Shown: positions 8,753 through 17,639, counted from the stretch's first letter. The stretch is DNA of 64,000 nucleotides from Treponema socranskii subsp. paredis ATCC 35535 (GCA_000413015.1 KE332515.1:1849069-1913068), one strand, 5' to 3'. A program made the numbers and translations. Notes: generated by a model from the letters alone, not told the origin.

Positions 8753-10051
8753 TCATCCTGCCGCACCGTAAATCAAATTCGGTACGACAAGCGATATCTG
8801 CGGAATATATGTTACAAGGATGAGCGACACGAGAAGCGCGATGATAAACGGATACACTTCTTTGATGAACGCTTCGAGTTTGCAGCCGGTAATACCGCAG
8901 CACGTAAACATCATGGAACCGAACGGCGGTGTAAGCCCTCCGATCATGATATTGACGATGCAGATTAAACCGAAGTGTATGACGTCGACGCCGAGCTGCG
9001 TGATGACCGGCACGAGCAGCGGCGCGAGTATGATGATAAGCGCTCCGCCTTCGAGGAACATACCGCCGATGAGCAGCACGACGTTGAAAATCATCAGCAT
9101 GACATATTTGTTTTGCGTAATGCCGAGCAGCCACGTTGTCATCGTCTGCGGGATGCGCTGCCAGTTCAAATAGTAGCCGAACACCGATGCGGCAACAATG
9201 ATAAAGACGACCGTACTCGTTCCGTACACCGTTTCAAGGATGATCGGAACGATGTGTTCTTTTTTCAATTCTTTGTACACGAATTTTCCGACGATGATAC
9301 AATACAAAACCGCAATCGCTCCGGCTTCCGACGGCGTAAACAGTCCGATACGGAGTCCGAGTACGATACCGAACGGAAAGAGCAGCGCCCAAAGCGAATC
9401 GATCGCCTGCTTGCCGATTTCAATCGGAGCCGCAGCGCGCGTTCTTGTCGTTCCGTATTTTCTCTTTTTTGAAATAATATGCACGGTTATCATCAGCGAC
9501 AGCGTCATCAAAAAGCCCGGCAAATATCCTGCGGCAAACATACGGCCGACCGAACAGCTTGCGATGAGCGCATAGACGATCAAATTGATGCCCGGCGGAA
9601 TGACCGGCGTAACGGCGGAAGATGCTGCAGTGATCGCTGCGGAAAACGCTTTGCCGAAACCGCGCTTTTCCATTTCGGGGACAAGCATTTTGCTTTCCAT
9701 TGCGGCATCCGCATTTGCCGAACCGGAAACGCCGCCCATGAGCATACTGAGCAAAACGTTCGACTGAGCGAGCCCGCCTGGCATATGGCCGGTGAGCACA
9801 TCGGCAAACTGCATGAGCTTTTTACTGATACCGCAGTAATTCATAATGGAACCGGCCATAACGAAAAACGGAATGGCGAGTAGCGGAAAGGACTGTGTCG
9901 CGCTGACAAAACGCTGCAAAAGCAGGGCGGCGGACGTACCGGTATCGATAAAACCGAAATAAAACATCGTCGCGCCGAACAGAGCGAATGCGATCGGCAT
10001 GCTTGAAAAATACAGAACGAGAACGAGAATAACGGGAAGGTATCCGATCAT
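8753..10051 (-). CDS. dctM: TRAP transporter large permease (DctM)
   Basis: 432 residues, almost entirely membrane helices (about 12). Recognisable segments include PFFVMAGSIMNYCGIS, GGVSGSANADAAM, PGINLIVYALIASCSVG and the C-terminal FGLICIVNIMIGGLTPPFGSMMF. DctM is the sodium-driven translocation subunit of a TRAP system; with DctQ and DctP it imports an organic acid or sugar acid. It overlaps the DctQ stop by 4 nt, so expression is coupled. Confidence 0.95.
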   Translation of the reverse strand: MIGYLPVILVLVLYFSSMPIAFALFGATMFYFGFIDTGTSAALLLQRFVSATQSFPLLAIPFFVMAGSIMNYCGISKKLMQFADVLTGHMPGGLAQSNVLLSMLMGGVSGSANADAAMESKMLVPEMEKRGFGKAFSAAITAASSAVTPVIPPGINLIVYALIASCSVGRMFAAGYLPGFLMTLSLMITVHIISKKRKYGTTRTRAAAPIEIGKQAIDSLWALLFPFGIVLGLRIGLFTPSEAGAIAVLYCIIVGKFVYKELKKEHIVPIILETVYGTSTVVFIIVAASVFGYYLNWQRIPQTMTTWLLGITQNKYVMLMIFNVVLLIGGMFLEGGALIIILAPLLVPVITQLGVDVIHFGLICIVNIMIGGLTPPFGSMMFTCCGITGCKLEAFIKEVYPFIIALLVSLILVTYIPQISLVVPNLIYGAAG

Positions 10052-10533
10052 TGCGTATCCCCCTGTTTTGTTATTTTAATAAAATCGAAAATAAAAAATT
10101 TGACGGAATATACCGTCATGAGCGTAAATGCGATGAGAATCGACGCGCTGATACATACCGACGATATACCGAGAACGGGCGTCGGTTTTACGTGCGACAC
10201 TTTTACGTAACGCAGCGCCATATACGCAATATAGCCGTTTACAAGGACGAGCAGCAGATCCATGACGAGGGCGATAAAAATGCGCATCTTTCCTTTCGCA
10301 AGGTTGACGATCATATCGACGCTTACGTGTACCTTCCGTTTGTAGGCCGCTGCTGCGCCGAGGAAAACGCTCCACACAAAACAGCCTGTCGCAACTTCTT
10401 CCGACCAATAGATGGCTGTCTTCAGAAAATATCGCGTAAACACGTTGATGATGACGAGCACCGTCGTCGCGATAAGAAAAGAGCCGGCACAGATCTCTTC
10501 AAAATAATTAAAAAATTTTTTTATTTTTTCCAT
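10048..10533 (-). CDS. dctQ: TRAP transporter small permease (DctQ)
   Basis: 161 residues with four membrane helices and the DctQ signature around FTRYFLKTAIYWSEEVATGCFVWSVFLGAA. It bridges DctM and the substrate-loaded DctP. It lies between dctP (120 nt upstream) and dctM (4-nt overlap). The intergenic GTGAAGTTGTACG region before it holds no clear terminator. Confidence 0.92.
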   Translation of the reverse strand: MEKIKKFFNYFEEICAGSFLIATTVLVIINVFTRYFLKTAIYWSEEVATGCFVWSVFLGAAAAYKRKVHVSVDMIVNLAKGKMRIFIALVMDLLLVLVNGYIAYMALRYVKVSHVKPTPVLGISSVCISASILIAFTLMTVYSVKFFIFDFIKITKQGDTQ

Positions 10534-10653
10534 TTTGATATCCGTAAAAGCCGAAACGCAGGCGAAAGCTTTGTCTCACACCCGCGTTTCGGAAGATGAG
10601 CATACCGGCGTGAAGTTGTACGGCCGGTACGATACACGATTGTATGCACGCGA

Positions 10654-11670
10654 TTATTTTTTCGGCATTTTTGCGAGTTCCGCGCGGAATTTGTCTACGA
10701 TGCCGGGTGTCGTGCCTTTCATATTGGCGTACACCGGAGCGACGGCTTTTGCAAATGCATCGTGATCGACTTCATTGAACGTAATACCCTGCGATTCGAG
10801 CTTCGCTTTTGCAGTGTTGTAGTTTTTCGAAACTTCCGAAATCATGTGAGCCGCGCCCTTCGTAAACTCTTCCTGAATGATGATTTGATATTCTTTCGGA
10901 ATGGAATTGAACAAATCCGCGTTGATGTATACGCCGCATGTTCCGAGAAAGTGATTTGTGAGCGCCATCTTTTTTGCGACTTCGGAGCTGCCGTTTACAC
11001 CGTATGCGTCCATCGTTCCTTCAAGACCGTCGACGACGCCCTGCTGTACGGCGGAAATCGTTTCGGAAAACGGCAGCGGCGTTGCGCTCGCGCCCATGGC
11101 GTTGAGCGTGTTGATAAAGAGCTGGCTGCCCGGTACGCGGATTTTCATGCCCCGCAAATCCGCCGGCGTTTTAATGACTTTATTCGTCATCAAACTTCTG
11201 AAGCCGAAAATATAATCGAGGGCGAGTACTTTGATCCTGTGTTTGTCTTCGACTTCTTTGATCATGCGTTTGACCAAATCGGTGCGGATGAGATATTCAT
11301 ATTGATCGAAATTGCTGTAGAGCATGGGGCCGACGAGCGCGTTGAAATCGGCAACGTAGTCGCCGAGGTAAGACGGGTCTTCCACCGAAATGAATTTCGC
11401 ACCTTGTACAACCTGTTCGACGCCGTCTTTGTACGTTGCAAGCTGTCCCTGCGGATACTGCTGAATTTCGATTGCACCGTTCGTGCGCTTTGCAACGTTG
11501 TCGCAGACGATCGTAAGCGATTTTGTCAGCTGTTCGTTCGGCGCGAATACGTGGCTCATTCTCAAAACGAGCTTGTAATTTTTTTTGCCCGATGCCTTTT
11601 TCTGGGCTCCCAGCGTATTTGCCGAAAGCAAAATCGCACATGCGGCAAAAAAGATTAACGGTTTTTTCAT
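10654..11670 (-). CDS. dctP: TRAP substrate-binding protein (DctP)
   Basis: 338 residues with an N-terminal signal peptide (MKKPLIFFAACAILLSANTLG). The DctP fold is clear, including KGMKIRVPGSQLFINTLNAMGASATPLPFSETISAVQQGVVDG, whose arginine in IRVPGS normally binds the substrate carboxylate. It delivers an organic acid in the periplasm to DctQM. The ATG at 11670 has an AGGAGG site. The adjacent LacI regulator suggests a sugar-acid ligand, but this is inference. Confidence 0.94.
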   Translation of the reverse strand: MKKPLIFFAACAILLSANTLGAQKKASGKKNYKLVLRMSHVFAPNEQLTKSLTIVCDNVAKRTNGAIEIQQYPQGQLATYKDGVEQVVQGAKFISVEDPSYLGDYVADFNALVGPMLYSNFDQYEYLIRTDLVKRMIKEVEDKHRIKVLALDYIFGFRSLMTNKVIKTPADLRGMKIRVPGSQLFINTLNAMGASATPLPFSETISAVQQGVVDGLEGTMDAYGVNGSSEVAKKMALTNHFLGTCGVYINADLFNSIPKEYQIIIQEEFTKGAAHMISEVSKNYNTAKAKLESQGITFNEVDHDAFAKAVAPVYANMKGTTPGIVDKFRAELAKMPKK

Positions 11671-11689
11671 AGGTCCTCCTGCGTTGATA

Positions 11690-11707
11690 ATTCAACAAAA
11701 TTAAACA
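11690..11707. promoter_or_regulatory. Operator-like site A upstream of dctP
   Basis: ATTCAACAAAATTAAACA. Its reverse complement TGTTTAATTTTGTTGAAT matches site B at 11797-11814 in 16 of 18 positions. It lies 20 nt upstream of the dctP start, where a repressor would block that operon. Confidence 0.55.
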
Positions 11708-11796
11708 ATAGGCGATAGATATTGATCCGTATTTTCCCTTATCATAAGGCCAAAAGAGGCGCTTGTCAAATTTTTCTTGCGCTTTTTTAAAATCCG

Positions 11797-11814
11797 TGTT
11801 AAATTTTGTTTAAT
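11797..11814. promoter_or_regulatory. Operator-like site B at the LacI-family gene start
   Basis: TGTTAAATTTTGTTTAAT ends 2 nt before the ATG at 11817 and matches site A in 16 of 18 positions. The placement suggests autoregulation of the divergent LacI-type gene. Confidence 0.55.
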
Positions 11815-11816
11815 AA

Positions 11817-12863
11817 ATGAAAGCGAAACCGACTTTGCGCGATATCGCCGATGTCGTTCACATTTCAACGGCAGCCGTTTCAATGATACTCGCAGGAAAA
11901 AATCTTTCCCGCTTTTCCGACGATACGATCGAAGCCGTCTACGCCGCCGCCAGAAAATTCAACTACAAACCGAAACACGGTATCGACAAAACGGGCATCA
12001 TCGTCATCGTCTGTCCGTCTATAATCAATCCGTACTACGCAACGCTCCTGCAGGGCATGGAACTCGCCGCCGAAAAAAGCGGCTATACGACACTCATCTA
12101 CAATACATATTGGAACATCGAACGCGAAAAGAAAATCATCGCATTTGCGCAAAACCCTGCCGTGCGCGGATTGATTTTTTCAATGGTACCGCAGCAGCCC
12201 GGGCTTGCCGAAAAAATGGCCGACAGTCTGCCGGTCGTCGCAGTCGGAGACAAACAGGATGCGCTGCGGATCGATATGGCGGAAATAAACAATTTCGACG
12301 CAGGTTATCAAATGGGAACGCATTTGATTTCGCTCGGACACAAGCGCGTCTGCTATGTTTCGACGACGCTCAACAAATATCATTCTTCGCGCGTGCTGCG
12401 CTACAGGGGATTGTGCGAAAGCTTTAAAAAATTCGGTACCGTATCGCTTATCACGAGCGACGTCGATCCGATGTCGGAGCTTTCGACCGTTGAAATCGAA
12501 CACCGCACGGGGCGTGCGCTCGCGAAAAAATGCATACGGATGTATCCCGACGTTACCGCGATCGTCGCCATCAACGACATGGTCGCCTACGGCGTCATCG
12601 ACGAAATCATCGATGAGGGGTTTCGTATCCCCGACGACTACAGCGTATGCGGTTTCGACAACATCTACCCGTCCAAGTTCAGCGGAGTGTCGCTTACGAC
12701 GATCGACCACTTTATCAATCAGCGCGGACAGAGCGCGTTTTCGCTTTTGCAGGCGAAACTTGAAAACGGCGATATCGAACACGTCGCCTTAACCCGTCTC
12801 GAATTTAAAAACAAACTCATCGACAGGATGACTACGGGGAAGCCTCGGACGCAAGTGCATTGA
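11817..12863 (+). CDS. LacI-family transcriptional regulator
   Basis: 348 residues. The N-terminal HTH and hinge read LRDIADVVHISTAAVSMILAGK and DDTIEAVYAAARKFNYKPK; the remainder is a periplasmic-binding-protein-like effector domain (GIIVIVCPSIINPYYATLLQG..., GFDNIYPSKFSGVSLTTI). It probably senses the substrate of the divergent TRAP system and represses dctPQM through the paired sites at 11690 and 11797. No Shine-Dalgarno is visible before the ATG, so initiation may be leaderless or weak. Confidence 0.92.
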   Translation: MKAKPTLRDIADVVHISTAAVSMILAGKNLSRFSDDTIEAVYAAARKFNYKPKHGIDKTGIIVIVCPSIINPYYATLLQGMELAAEKSGYTTLIYNTYWNIEREKKIIAFAQNPAVRGLIFSMVPQQPGLAEKMADSLPVVAVGDKQDALRIDMAEINNFDAGYQMGTHLISLGHKRVCYVSTTLNKYHSSRVLRYRGLCESFKKFGTVSLITSDVDPMSELSTVEIEHRTGRALAKKCIRMYPDVTAIVAINDMVAYGVIDEIIDEGFRIPDDYSVCGFDNIYPSKFSGVSLTTIDHFINQRGQSAFSLLQAKLENGDIEHVALTRLEFKNKLIDRMTTGKPRTQVH

Positions 12864-12894
12864 AAACGCGCCGGAAAAAATAGATATTGCCGTT

Positions 12895-13740
12895 TTATTT
12901 CAGGAACGAACCGATTTCGCGCAAGTCGCGGAAAACCGCATCTGGTTTCGTATCGGATTTTTGTACGTCGCGCATATTCGCTTCGCCGGTAAGCACGAGC
13001 AGTCCGTGAGCGCCGTTGTTGACGCCGACTGCTATGTCGGTGTAGAGGCGATCGCCGACAAAAGCGATTTCGCTGCGGTTTTTCCAGCCTGCACGGAGCA
13101 TTGCCATGTCGACGGTTTCGGGATTCGGCTTTCCGAGCGATTTTACTTCGCCGACACCCGCCGACAGCGAAATCATCGCGCAGAACGCGCCGACGTCTGT
13201 GATGTAGCCGTTTTCGACGGGGCAGTTGATGTCGGGATGCGTCGCAAGATAAACGGCGCCGGCGCGCACGTAGTCGCTCGCTTTTACGATCTTTTCATAC
13301 GTGAGCGTCGTGTCGAAACCGATGACGACGATATCCGGATCGTCTTCGACGAGATCGATTCCCCCTTCGCGGAAACTTTTGATAAGAGCTTCCGTTCCGA
13401 CGAGGTATACCCGCTTTCCCGGATATGCGGCGTTCAGATATTCGATCGTTACGTCTCCGCTCGTCATGATTTGTTTCCGCGAAATAAAGCAGTTCATACC
13501 CGCAAGTTTTTCGATGTACACGTCGGGGCTTTTCGACGAGTTATTCGTAAAAAATAAATAGTCGCGTCCCGTTTTTTCGAGCGTCTTTAAAAAATCGAGA
13601 CTGCCCGGCAAAATCGTGTTGCCGAGATAAAAAGTGCCGTCCATGTCGAGCACAAAGTGTTTGCATGAATTGACGAGCGCGGCGCGGTCTATGCCTTTGT
13701 TAAACGCTTCGACGTCTTTCGGATCGTTGTGATTCAGCAT
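12895..13740 (-). CDS. HAD-IIA phosphatase (NagD/phosphoglycolate phosphatase-like)
   Basis: 281 residues from the ATG at 13740, which has AGAGG 7 nt upstream; an in-frame ATG at 13761 lacks a site. HAD motifs: LDMDGTFYLG (nucleophile Asp32, acid Asp34), FFTNNSSKS, GKPNPETVDMAM with the motif III lysine, and FVGDRLYTDIAVGVNNG. The C2 cap is typical of the NagD/AraL group, which dephosphorylates small sugar or glycolyl phosphates. The natural substrate is unknown. It is convergent with the LacI gene. Confidence 0.9.
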   Translation of the reverse strand: MLNHNDPKDVEAFNKGIDRAALVNSCKHFVLDMDGTFYLGNTILPGSLDFLKTLEKTGRDYLFFTNNSSKSPDVYIEKLAGMNCFISRKQIMTSGDVTIEYLNAAYPGKRVYLVGTEALIKSFREGGIDLVEDDPDIVVIGFDTTLTYEKIVKASDYVRAGAVYLATHPDINCPVENGYITDVGAFCAMISLSAGVGEVKSLGKPNPETVDMAMLRAGWKNRSEIAFVGDRLYTDIAVGVNNGAHGLLVLTGEANMRDVQKSDTKPDAVFRDLREIGSFLK

Positions 13741-13813
13741 CGCAAAACCTCTTTGCCGCAATCCTAGCCGACCGGAGCGTATGTGTCAACGCGCAGGGAT
13801 GTACAAAGAAGCG

Positions 13814-14668
13814 TTACAGCTGTTCGACTTCCGCTTCGGAGAGACCGGTAGCTTGAGCAATGATATTGACAGAAACGCCGAGTTTTTTGAAATTAGCAGC
13901 ATCTTGTAACGCTTTTCGGTATGAGCCTTCTTTCAAAGCAATTTCTCTTTCTTCTTTCCGCTGCACGGCGATGTCTATATCGTAATCATATTCGGCAATT
14001 AACATATTCATCACCTCCCGACTTTTTCTTTGTAAATACTCCCGCAAGATGTCGTTTTGTATGCACTCTTTGATCGCATTCTTAAAGCCGCTTTCACTGT
14101 CAAGTTTCGTATGCCTGCGTACGGCTTCAACGAACAGCGTATACTCTTTCAGCAGTTTACACGTATGCAATACCTTACATCCCTTATTATAATTGATATT
14201 CGTCACGCTGACAACGAGTTCGAGTGCAGGTTTTTCAGGCAGCGTCATAAAGGCGTCGGAAAGCCGTAACGTCGATTTTTTAGGATAATCCTCTTCACCG
14301 TTATAGAACACGTAAAACTCGGGCGTAGGGATTTTTTTTAGGTACTTGAGATAGCGGTCGCGGGGATTTTGAATGCGTTCGTAGAGGCGTGCAGCATACT
14401 GCAAAAAGCGGAGCGGCATATTCGCGTTGATTGTGGATTGGTGCTCTGTCAGGGCGATGATTTTACCGTCTATGAGATAGGCGACGTCGTTTCGAAAAGC
14501 CATATACATGACCTGTTCGAGGCTCAGCTGCTCGAGTTCCGTAGATGTGTCGAAATTTATCCCGTGGAGCGCGTTGTAGAGCGAGATAAAATTGCTTTTT
14601 GCATTTTTATCTTCACCGAATAAATCAACGAAAACGGAATCTTTGTATCGGCGATTGTGTTTTGTCAT
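13814..14668 (-). CDS. Rpn-family recombination-promoting nuclease
   Basis: 284 residues. It opens with RRYKDSVFVDLFGEDKNAK and contains the PD-(D/E)XK core segment YLIDGKIIALTEHQSTIN near residues 65-80, followed by YERIQNPRDRYLKYLKKIP, all typical of the Rpn/transposase-like PD-(D/E)XK family (COG5464). Known Rpn proteins are DNA endonucleases that raise RecA-independent recombination; some act in toxin-like or mobile contexts. The C-terminal tail (KEEREIALKEGSYRKALQ...GVSVNIIAQATGLSEAEVEQL) is the usual HTH-like end. The gene stands alone. Confidence 0.85.
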   Translation of the reverse strand: MTKHNRRYKDSVFVDLFGEDKNAKSNFISLYNALHGINFDTSTELEQLSLEQVMYMAFRNDVAYLIDGKIIALTEHQSTINANMPLRFLQYAARLYERIQNPRDRYLKYLKKIPTPEFYVFYNGEEDYPKKSTLRLSDAFMTLPEKPALELVVSVTNINYNKGCKVLHTCKLLKEYTLFVEAVRRHTKLDSESGFKNAIKECIQNDILREYLQRKSREVMNMLIAEYDYDIDIAVQRKEEREIALKEGSYRKALQDAANFKKLGVSVNIIAQATGLSEAEVEQL

Positions 14669-14758
14669 AAGACACCTCCCTAATATAAATCGCGGAAAAG
14701 TTTTGTTTTCGGAGTTTTTCGAAGATTTTTTTGGAGGCAGAGAGTGCCCGCAATGCAG

Positions 14759-14838
14759 ACGGGGCGTTGCGGGGTGTCCCCGCTGGAAGGGGCAGCGCGC
14801 AACGGAGTGCGCGCGAGGGGAAGGCTTTCCCCCTTAAA
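14759..14838. repeat. GC-rich dispersed intergenic repeat, copy 1
   Basis: GGGGCGTTGCGGGG, CGCTGGAAGGGGC and GAGGGGAAGGCTTTCCCC recur in order at 58406-58505. It encodes nothing recognisable and ends in a hairpin followed by an AT-rich stretch. It belongs to a GC-rich, hairpin-forming repeat family of unknown role. Confidence 0.6.
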
Positions 14839-14985
14839 ATATAAATATGGAAGTTTTTTTAATTGCTCGACTGCGGACGAGACTGAGAATTTTCCCCGTT
14901 ATTTTTTCCGTTCACAAATCCGTTGGAATATGTTATACTGATTTTACGGATCGCATCCGTTTGTACGATAAAGGAGCATTTTATT

Positions 14986-16002
14986 ATGGATATAAAAATC
15001 ATCACCGTCAGCAGGCAGTTCGGTTCGGGCGGACGTATTATCGCAAAAGACGTCGCGGATAAACTCGGTTGGAAATTTTACGATAAGGAAATCATAGAAA
15101 AGATTGCGGAAAAGAGCGGGCTTGCAAAGGAGTTTATCGAAGAGCGGGGCGAATACGCATCTGCGGGACAAAACCTCGTGTACAGCGCGCCGGCGGGTTT
15201 CGGCGGATTTTCTACGGGGCAGTCGGTATTCGATAAGCTCTACGTGATGCAGTACAATATTATTCGGGAGATTGCGGAAGAAGGTCCGTGCGTCATTGTC
15301 GGGCGATGCGCCGATTACGTGCTGCGCGACAGAACGGACTGTTTTCACGTCTTTATCTATGCGGATATGGATTTCCGCATCGCGCGCTCGACGAATATTT
15401 ATAAAGTCGATGCGCCGAATGTGGAACGGTATCTGCTCGACCGCGACAAAAAGCGGAAGCTTTATTACAAATACAATACCGACCGCGTTTGGGGCGAAGT
15501 AAAAAATTACGACTTGTGTCTCAAAAGCAGTGCGATCGGGTTGGATACCTGCGCGGCGATGATCTGCGATGCGGCACAGCACAAAACCGTCGGTCCCGTA
15601 CGTAAATCGATTGATGCTGCGGAAAAGGCGATGACGGCGGCTGCAAAAAAGATCGCAACGGGTTTGAAAAAATCGCCGGCTGCGGAAGCAACGAAAAAAA
15701 TTGCGGATGACATAAAAGCATCGGCTCCGAAGACGGTAAAAAAGATTGCGGAAGAAGTCAAAAAGACCGCTCCCGAAACCGTGCGTAAAATCACCGCGGA
15801 AGTAAAAAAATCGTCGGCGGCTGCAGGAAAGACGGCGGCTTCCGCTGCGAAAAAGATTGCGGCAAACGTAAAAAAATCCGCACCGAAAGCGGAAAAAGAA
15901 GCGATCGAAACTGCGAAAAAAATCGCGTCGGGTGTAAAAAAAGCGGTATCGTCAAGCGCGGAGCGCGCAGCAAAGGCAAAGGCGAAAAAAAAGAAGGATT
16001 AA
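14986..16002 (+). CDS. Cytidylate kinase-like protein with a histone H1-like tail
   Basis: 338 residues from the ATG at 14986 (AGGAG 9 nt upstream). Residues 1-205 match the cytidylate-kinase-like AAA_26 family: ITVSRQFGSGGRIIAKDVADKLGWKFYDKEII (nucleotide loop plus first helices) and GPCVIVGRCADYVLRD. From about 207 to the end the protein changes to Ala/Lys-rich repeats of KKIAxxVKKSAP type, about six imperfect copies ending in KAKAKKKKD, resembling bacterial histone H1-like proteins. The tail could bind nucleic acid or polyphosphate. The kinase substrate is unproven. The tail is in frame with no sign of frameshift. Confidence 0.85.
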   Translation: MDIKIITVSRQFGSGGRIIAKDVADKLGWKFYDKEIIEKIAEKSGLAKEFIEERGEYASAGQNLVYSAPAGFGGFSTGQSVFDKLYVMQYNIIREIAEEGPCVIVGRCADYVLRDRTDCFHVFIYADMDFRIARSTNIYKVDAPNVERYLLDRDKKRKLYYKYNTDRVWGEVKNYDLCLKSSAIGLDTCAAMICDAAQHKTVGPVRKSIDAAEKAMTAAAKKIATGLKKSPAAEATKKIADDIKASAPKTVKKIAEEVKKTAPETVRKITAEVKKSSAAAGKTAASAAKKIAANVKKSAPKAEKEAIETAKKIASGVKKAVSSSAERAAKAKAKKKKD

Positions 16003-16195
16003 GGAGCTGTCTCAAAAGGCACTTATCTTTTCGACCGCCTGCCGATATAGGCTGTAAGTTTACGGGACAGATCTTTAGTGCGCAGCTTTATACATAACGA
16101 AAGACTCTCATTGGTCGGAATTTTGTGTCGCCGTGTGCGATGCGAAGCTATGCACGTACCGCTTGCTCAGTTCATAAAAAAAAGGAGATGCCGCG

Positions 16196-16441
16196 ATGAT
16201 ACAAAACGATACGCTGCAGAAATTCGACGTTCCGAAATATATAAAATATTTAAGCGTGATTTACATTGCACTGAGCATCGCATCGGGAACGATATCGTTG
16301 ATAATTAAAATATTGGAAGAGGGGCGCGCGACGCTCGATCAGCTTTCATATATAACAATGATGTTGCGCAATACGATTGAAGGTTTTATATTTTGGGGAG
16401 TCGGTCGGGTATTTGCAAAATTTACGGAAAAAAATAAGTGA
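16196..16441 (+). CDS. Small membrane protein of unknown function
   Basis: 81 residues with an AAGGAGATG ribosome site. One clear hydrophobic helix (YLSVIYIALSIASGTISLII) and a weaker second (GFIFWGVGRVFAKF). It overlaps the next gene by 4 nt (GTGA), so the two small membrane proteins are likely co-translated. I do not recognise the family. Confidence 0.55.
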   Translation: MIQNDTLQKFDVPKYIKYLSVIYIALSIASGTISLIIKILEEGRATLDQLSYITMMLRNTIEGFIFWGVGRVFAKFTEKNK

Positions 16442-16722
16442 AATTTAGAAATTATTTAAAGTTGGGCGCTCTTTATTATTTTTTGTCCGGCGTCGTCAGT
16501 GTTTTCTTTTTCGTTTTATTTATCATCGAACTTCCGGGTATTCGGCGCTCATATACGGGATCGGAAAGCGGGACAAACATATCGCCTGAGTTTTATTTTA
16601 TAGCGCACTGTATGGGAAGCTTTCAATATTTTATTAAATTGCTCATCGTTACGCTGATCGCGTTTTTTATTTTTAAGAATTTTAAAATCGTGTACGGGAA
16701 TATAAAAAAGGTATTGGGATAA
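16438..16722 (+). CDS. Small membrane protein, partner of the preceding gene
   Basis: 94 residues from a GTG start overlapping the previous stop. Two hydrophobic helices (GALYYFLSGVVSVFFFVLFII and YFIKLLIVTLIAFFIF) flank a short polar loop. No family recognised. The codon use is AT-richer than neighbouring housekeeping genes, which fits the start of the accessory island. Confidence 0.55.
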   Translation: MKFRNYLKLGALYYFLSGVVSVFFFVLFIIELPGIRRSYTGSESGTNISPEFYFIAHCMGSFQYFIKLLIVTLIAFFIFKNFKIVYGNIKKVLG

Positions 16723-16852
16723 TAACAAAGACGGCAAAGATGACATCGTGTTTGTATGTCTCCGACTATGACGGGAAATCGGATAAGCACATTGCATTGT
16801 ATTGAATCGGTATCGAAAATAAAATTTAAGAAAGCACAAGCATGAGTTTTGC

Positions 16853-16881
16853 TTGGTTTTTCATACTGCTTGCCGTATACT
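16853..16881 (+). promoter_or_regulatory. Promoter of TA module copy 1
   Basis: TTGGTT (16853-16858), 17-nt spacer, TATACT (16876-16881). ATACTAT at 16877 and ATAGTAT at 16894 form an inverted repeat across the ribosome site, a plausible antitoxin operator. The same promoter layout precedes copy 2. Confidence 0.6.
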
Positions 16882-16898
16882 ATATCCGGAGGCATAGT

Positions 16899-17177
16899 AT
16901 GGCAATGTTACAAGTCCGCGATATGGATGATCGCTTATACGATAGATTGAAATTCGCCGCAAAGCGTGATAATCGTTCGATCAGCCAGCAAGTTGTTACC
17001 ATTTTGCAAAATTATTTTACTTCCGCTCCTGTAAAAGCCAAAAATGCCACAGAAGAGTTTTTGAAGCTTTCAGGCTTATGGGAAGATGCAAGAAGCGCAG
17101 AAGAAATTATTGACGATATAAGAACTTCCCGTGTCAATTCAACAAGATTTGAGGCTTTAGATGGCATATTTGATTGA
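16899..17177 (+). CDS. Ribbon-helix-helix antitoxin (FitA/VapB type), copy 1
   Basis: 92 residues from MAMLQVRDMDD (ATG at 16899, CGGAGG upstream). The N-terminal half is an Arc/FitA-type ribbon-helix-helix (LQVRDMDDRLYDRLKFAAKRDNRSISQQVVTIL) that binds DNA as a dimer; the C-terminal part (EEFLKLSGLWEDARSAEEIIDDIRTSR) would wrap the toxin. It overlaps the PIN toxin by 17 nt. A second copy, about 90% identical by eye, lies 2.4 kb downstream. Confidence 0.85.
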   Translation: MAMLQVRDMDDRLYDRLKFAAKRDNRSISQQVVTILQNYFTSAPVKAKNATEEFLKLSGLWEDARSAEEIIDDIRTSRVNSTRFEALDGIFD

Positions 17178-17559
17178 TACCGACATAATAATTTTTGCAC
17201 TTCGAGGGGACAAAACTGTATTGGCAAAATTCGAGGAAAACAAAAATATCCCTATTTCCATTTCGATGATTACGTATGCAGAGCTTGTCTTTGGGGCAAA
17301 ACGGTCAGGGAATGAACAGAAGAATATGATAAAAGTAAATCGCATTCGTGAAATTTATCCCGTCGAAGAGTTGAATATCGGTATTATGGAAATTTTTGCG
17401 GATATAAAAGCAAAAATGTATGCAAAGGCAATAAGAATAGAAGATATGGATTTATGTATTGCAGCGACGGCAATTTACAATGATTTGGTCTTAGTAACGA
17501 ATAATACAAAGCAATTTAAGAATATTCCATTGTTACAATTAGAAAACTGGAAAACATAA
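17161..17559 (+). CDS. PIN-domain toxin (VapC/FitB type), copy 1
   Basis: 132 residues. PIN acidic residues are visible: Asp6 in YLIDTDIIIFAL, Glu in ITYAELVFGAKRS, and the C-terminal IEDMDLCIAATAIYNDLVLVTNNTKQF pattern. VapC-like PIN toxins are Mg-dependent RNases that cut tRNA or rRNA and are held by the cognate antitoxin. Length is normal and the gene is intact. It follows the antitoxin with overlap. Confidence 0.87.
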   Translation: MAYLIDTDIIIFALRGDKTVLAKFEENKNIPISISMITYAELVFGAKRSGNEQKNMIKVNRIREIYPVEELNIGIMEIFADIKAKMYAKAIRIEDMDLCIAATAIYNDLVLVTNNTKQFKNIPLLQLENWKT

Positions 17560-17566
17560 TCAACAA

Positions 17567-17587
17567 CCCCGACGCTCTACGTCGGGG
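17567..17587 (+). terminator. Hairpin after the first PIN toxin gene
   Basis: CCCCGACG (17567-17574) pairs with CGTCGGGG (17580-17587) around CTCTA. No strong T run follows, so termination may be weak. Confidence 0.5.
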
Positions 17588-17639
17588 TATTAAATCTTTC
17601 ATACGAATAGAATAGCAGAGTTGTTCACTATAATTAAAT

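Noticed and set aside
8631-9134. A long minus-strand frame across the end of dctM and the start of the phosphodiesterase gene
   Set aside because: It overlaps two well-supported genes in another frame and its residues (runs of His, Arg, Tyr) are typical of a frame shadow.
10762-11658. A 298-codon open frame on the plus strand opposite dctP
   Set aside because: It is antisense to a clear TRAP binding protein, has a random, Phe/Arg-rich composition, no ribosome site and no domain.
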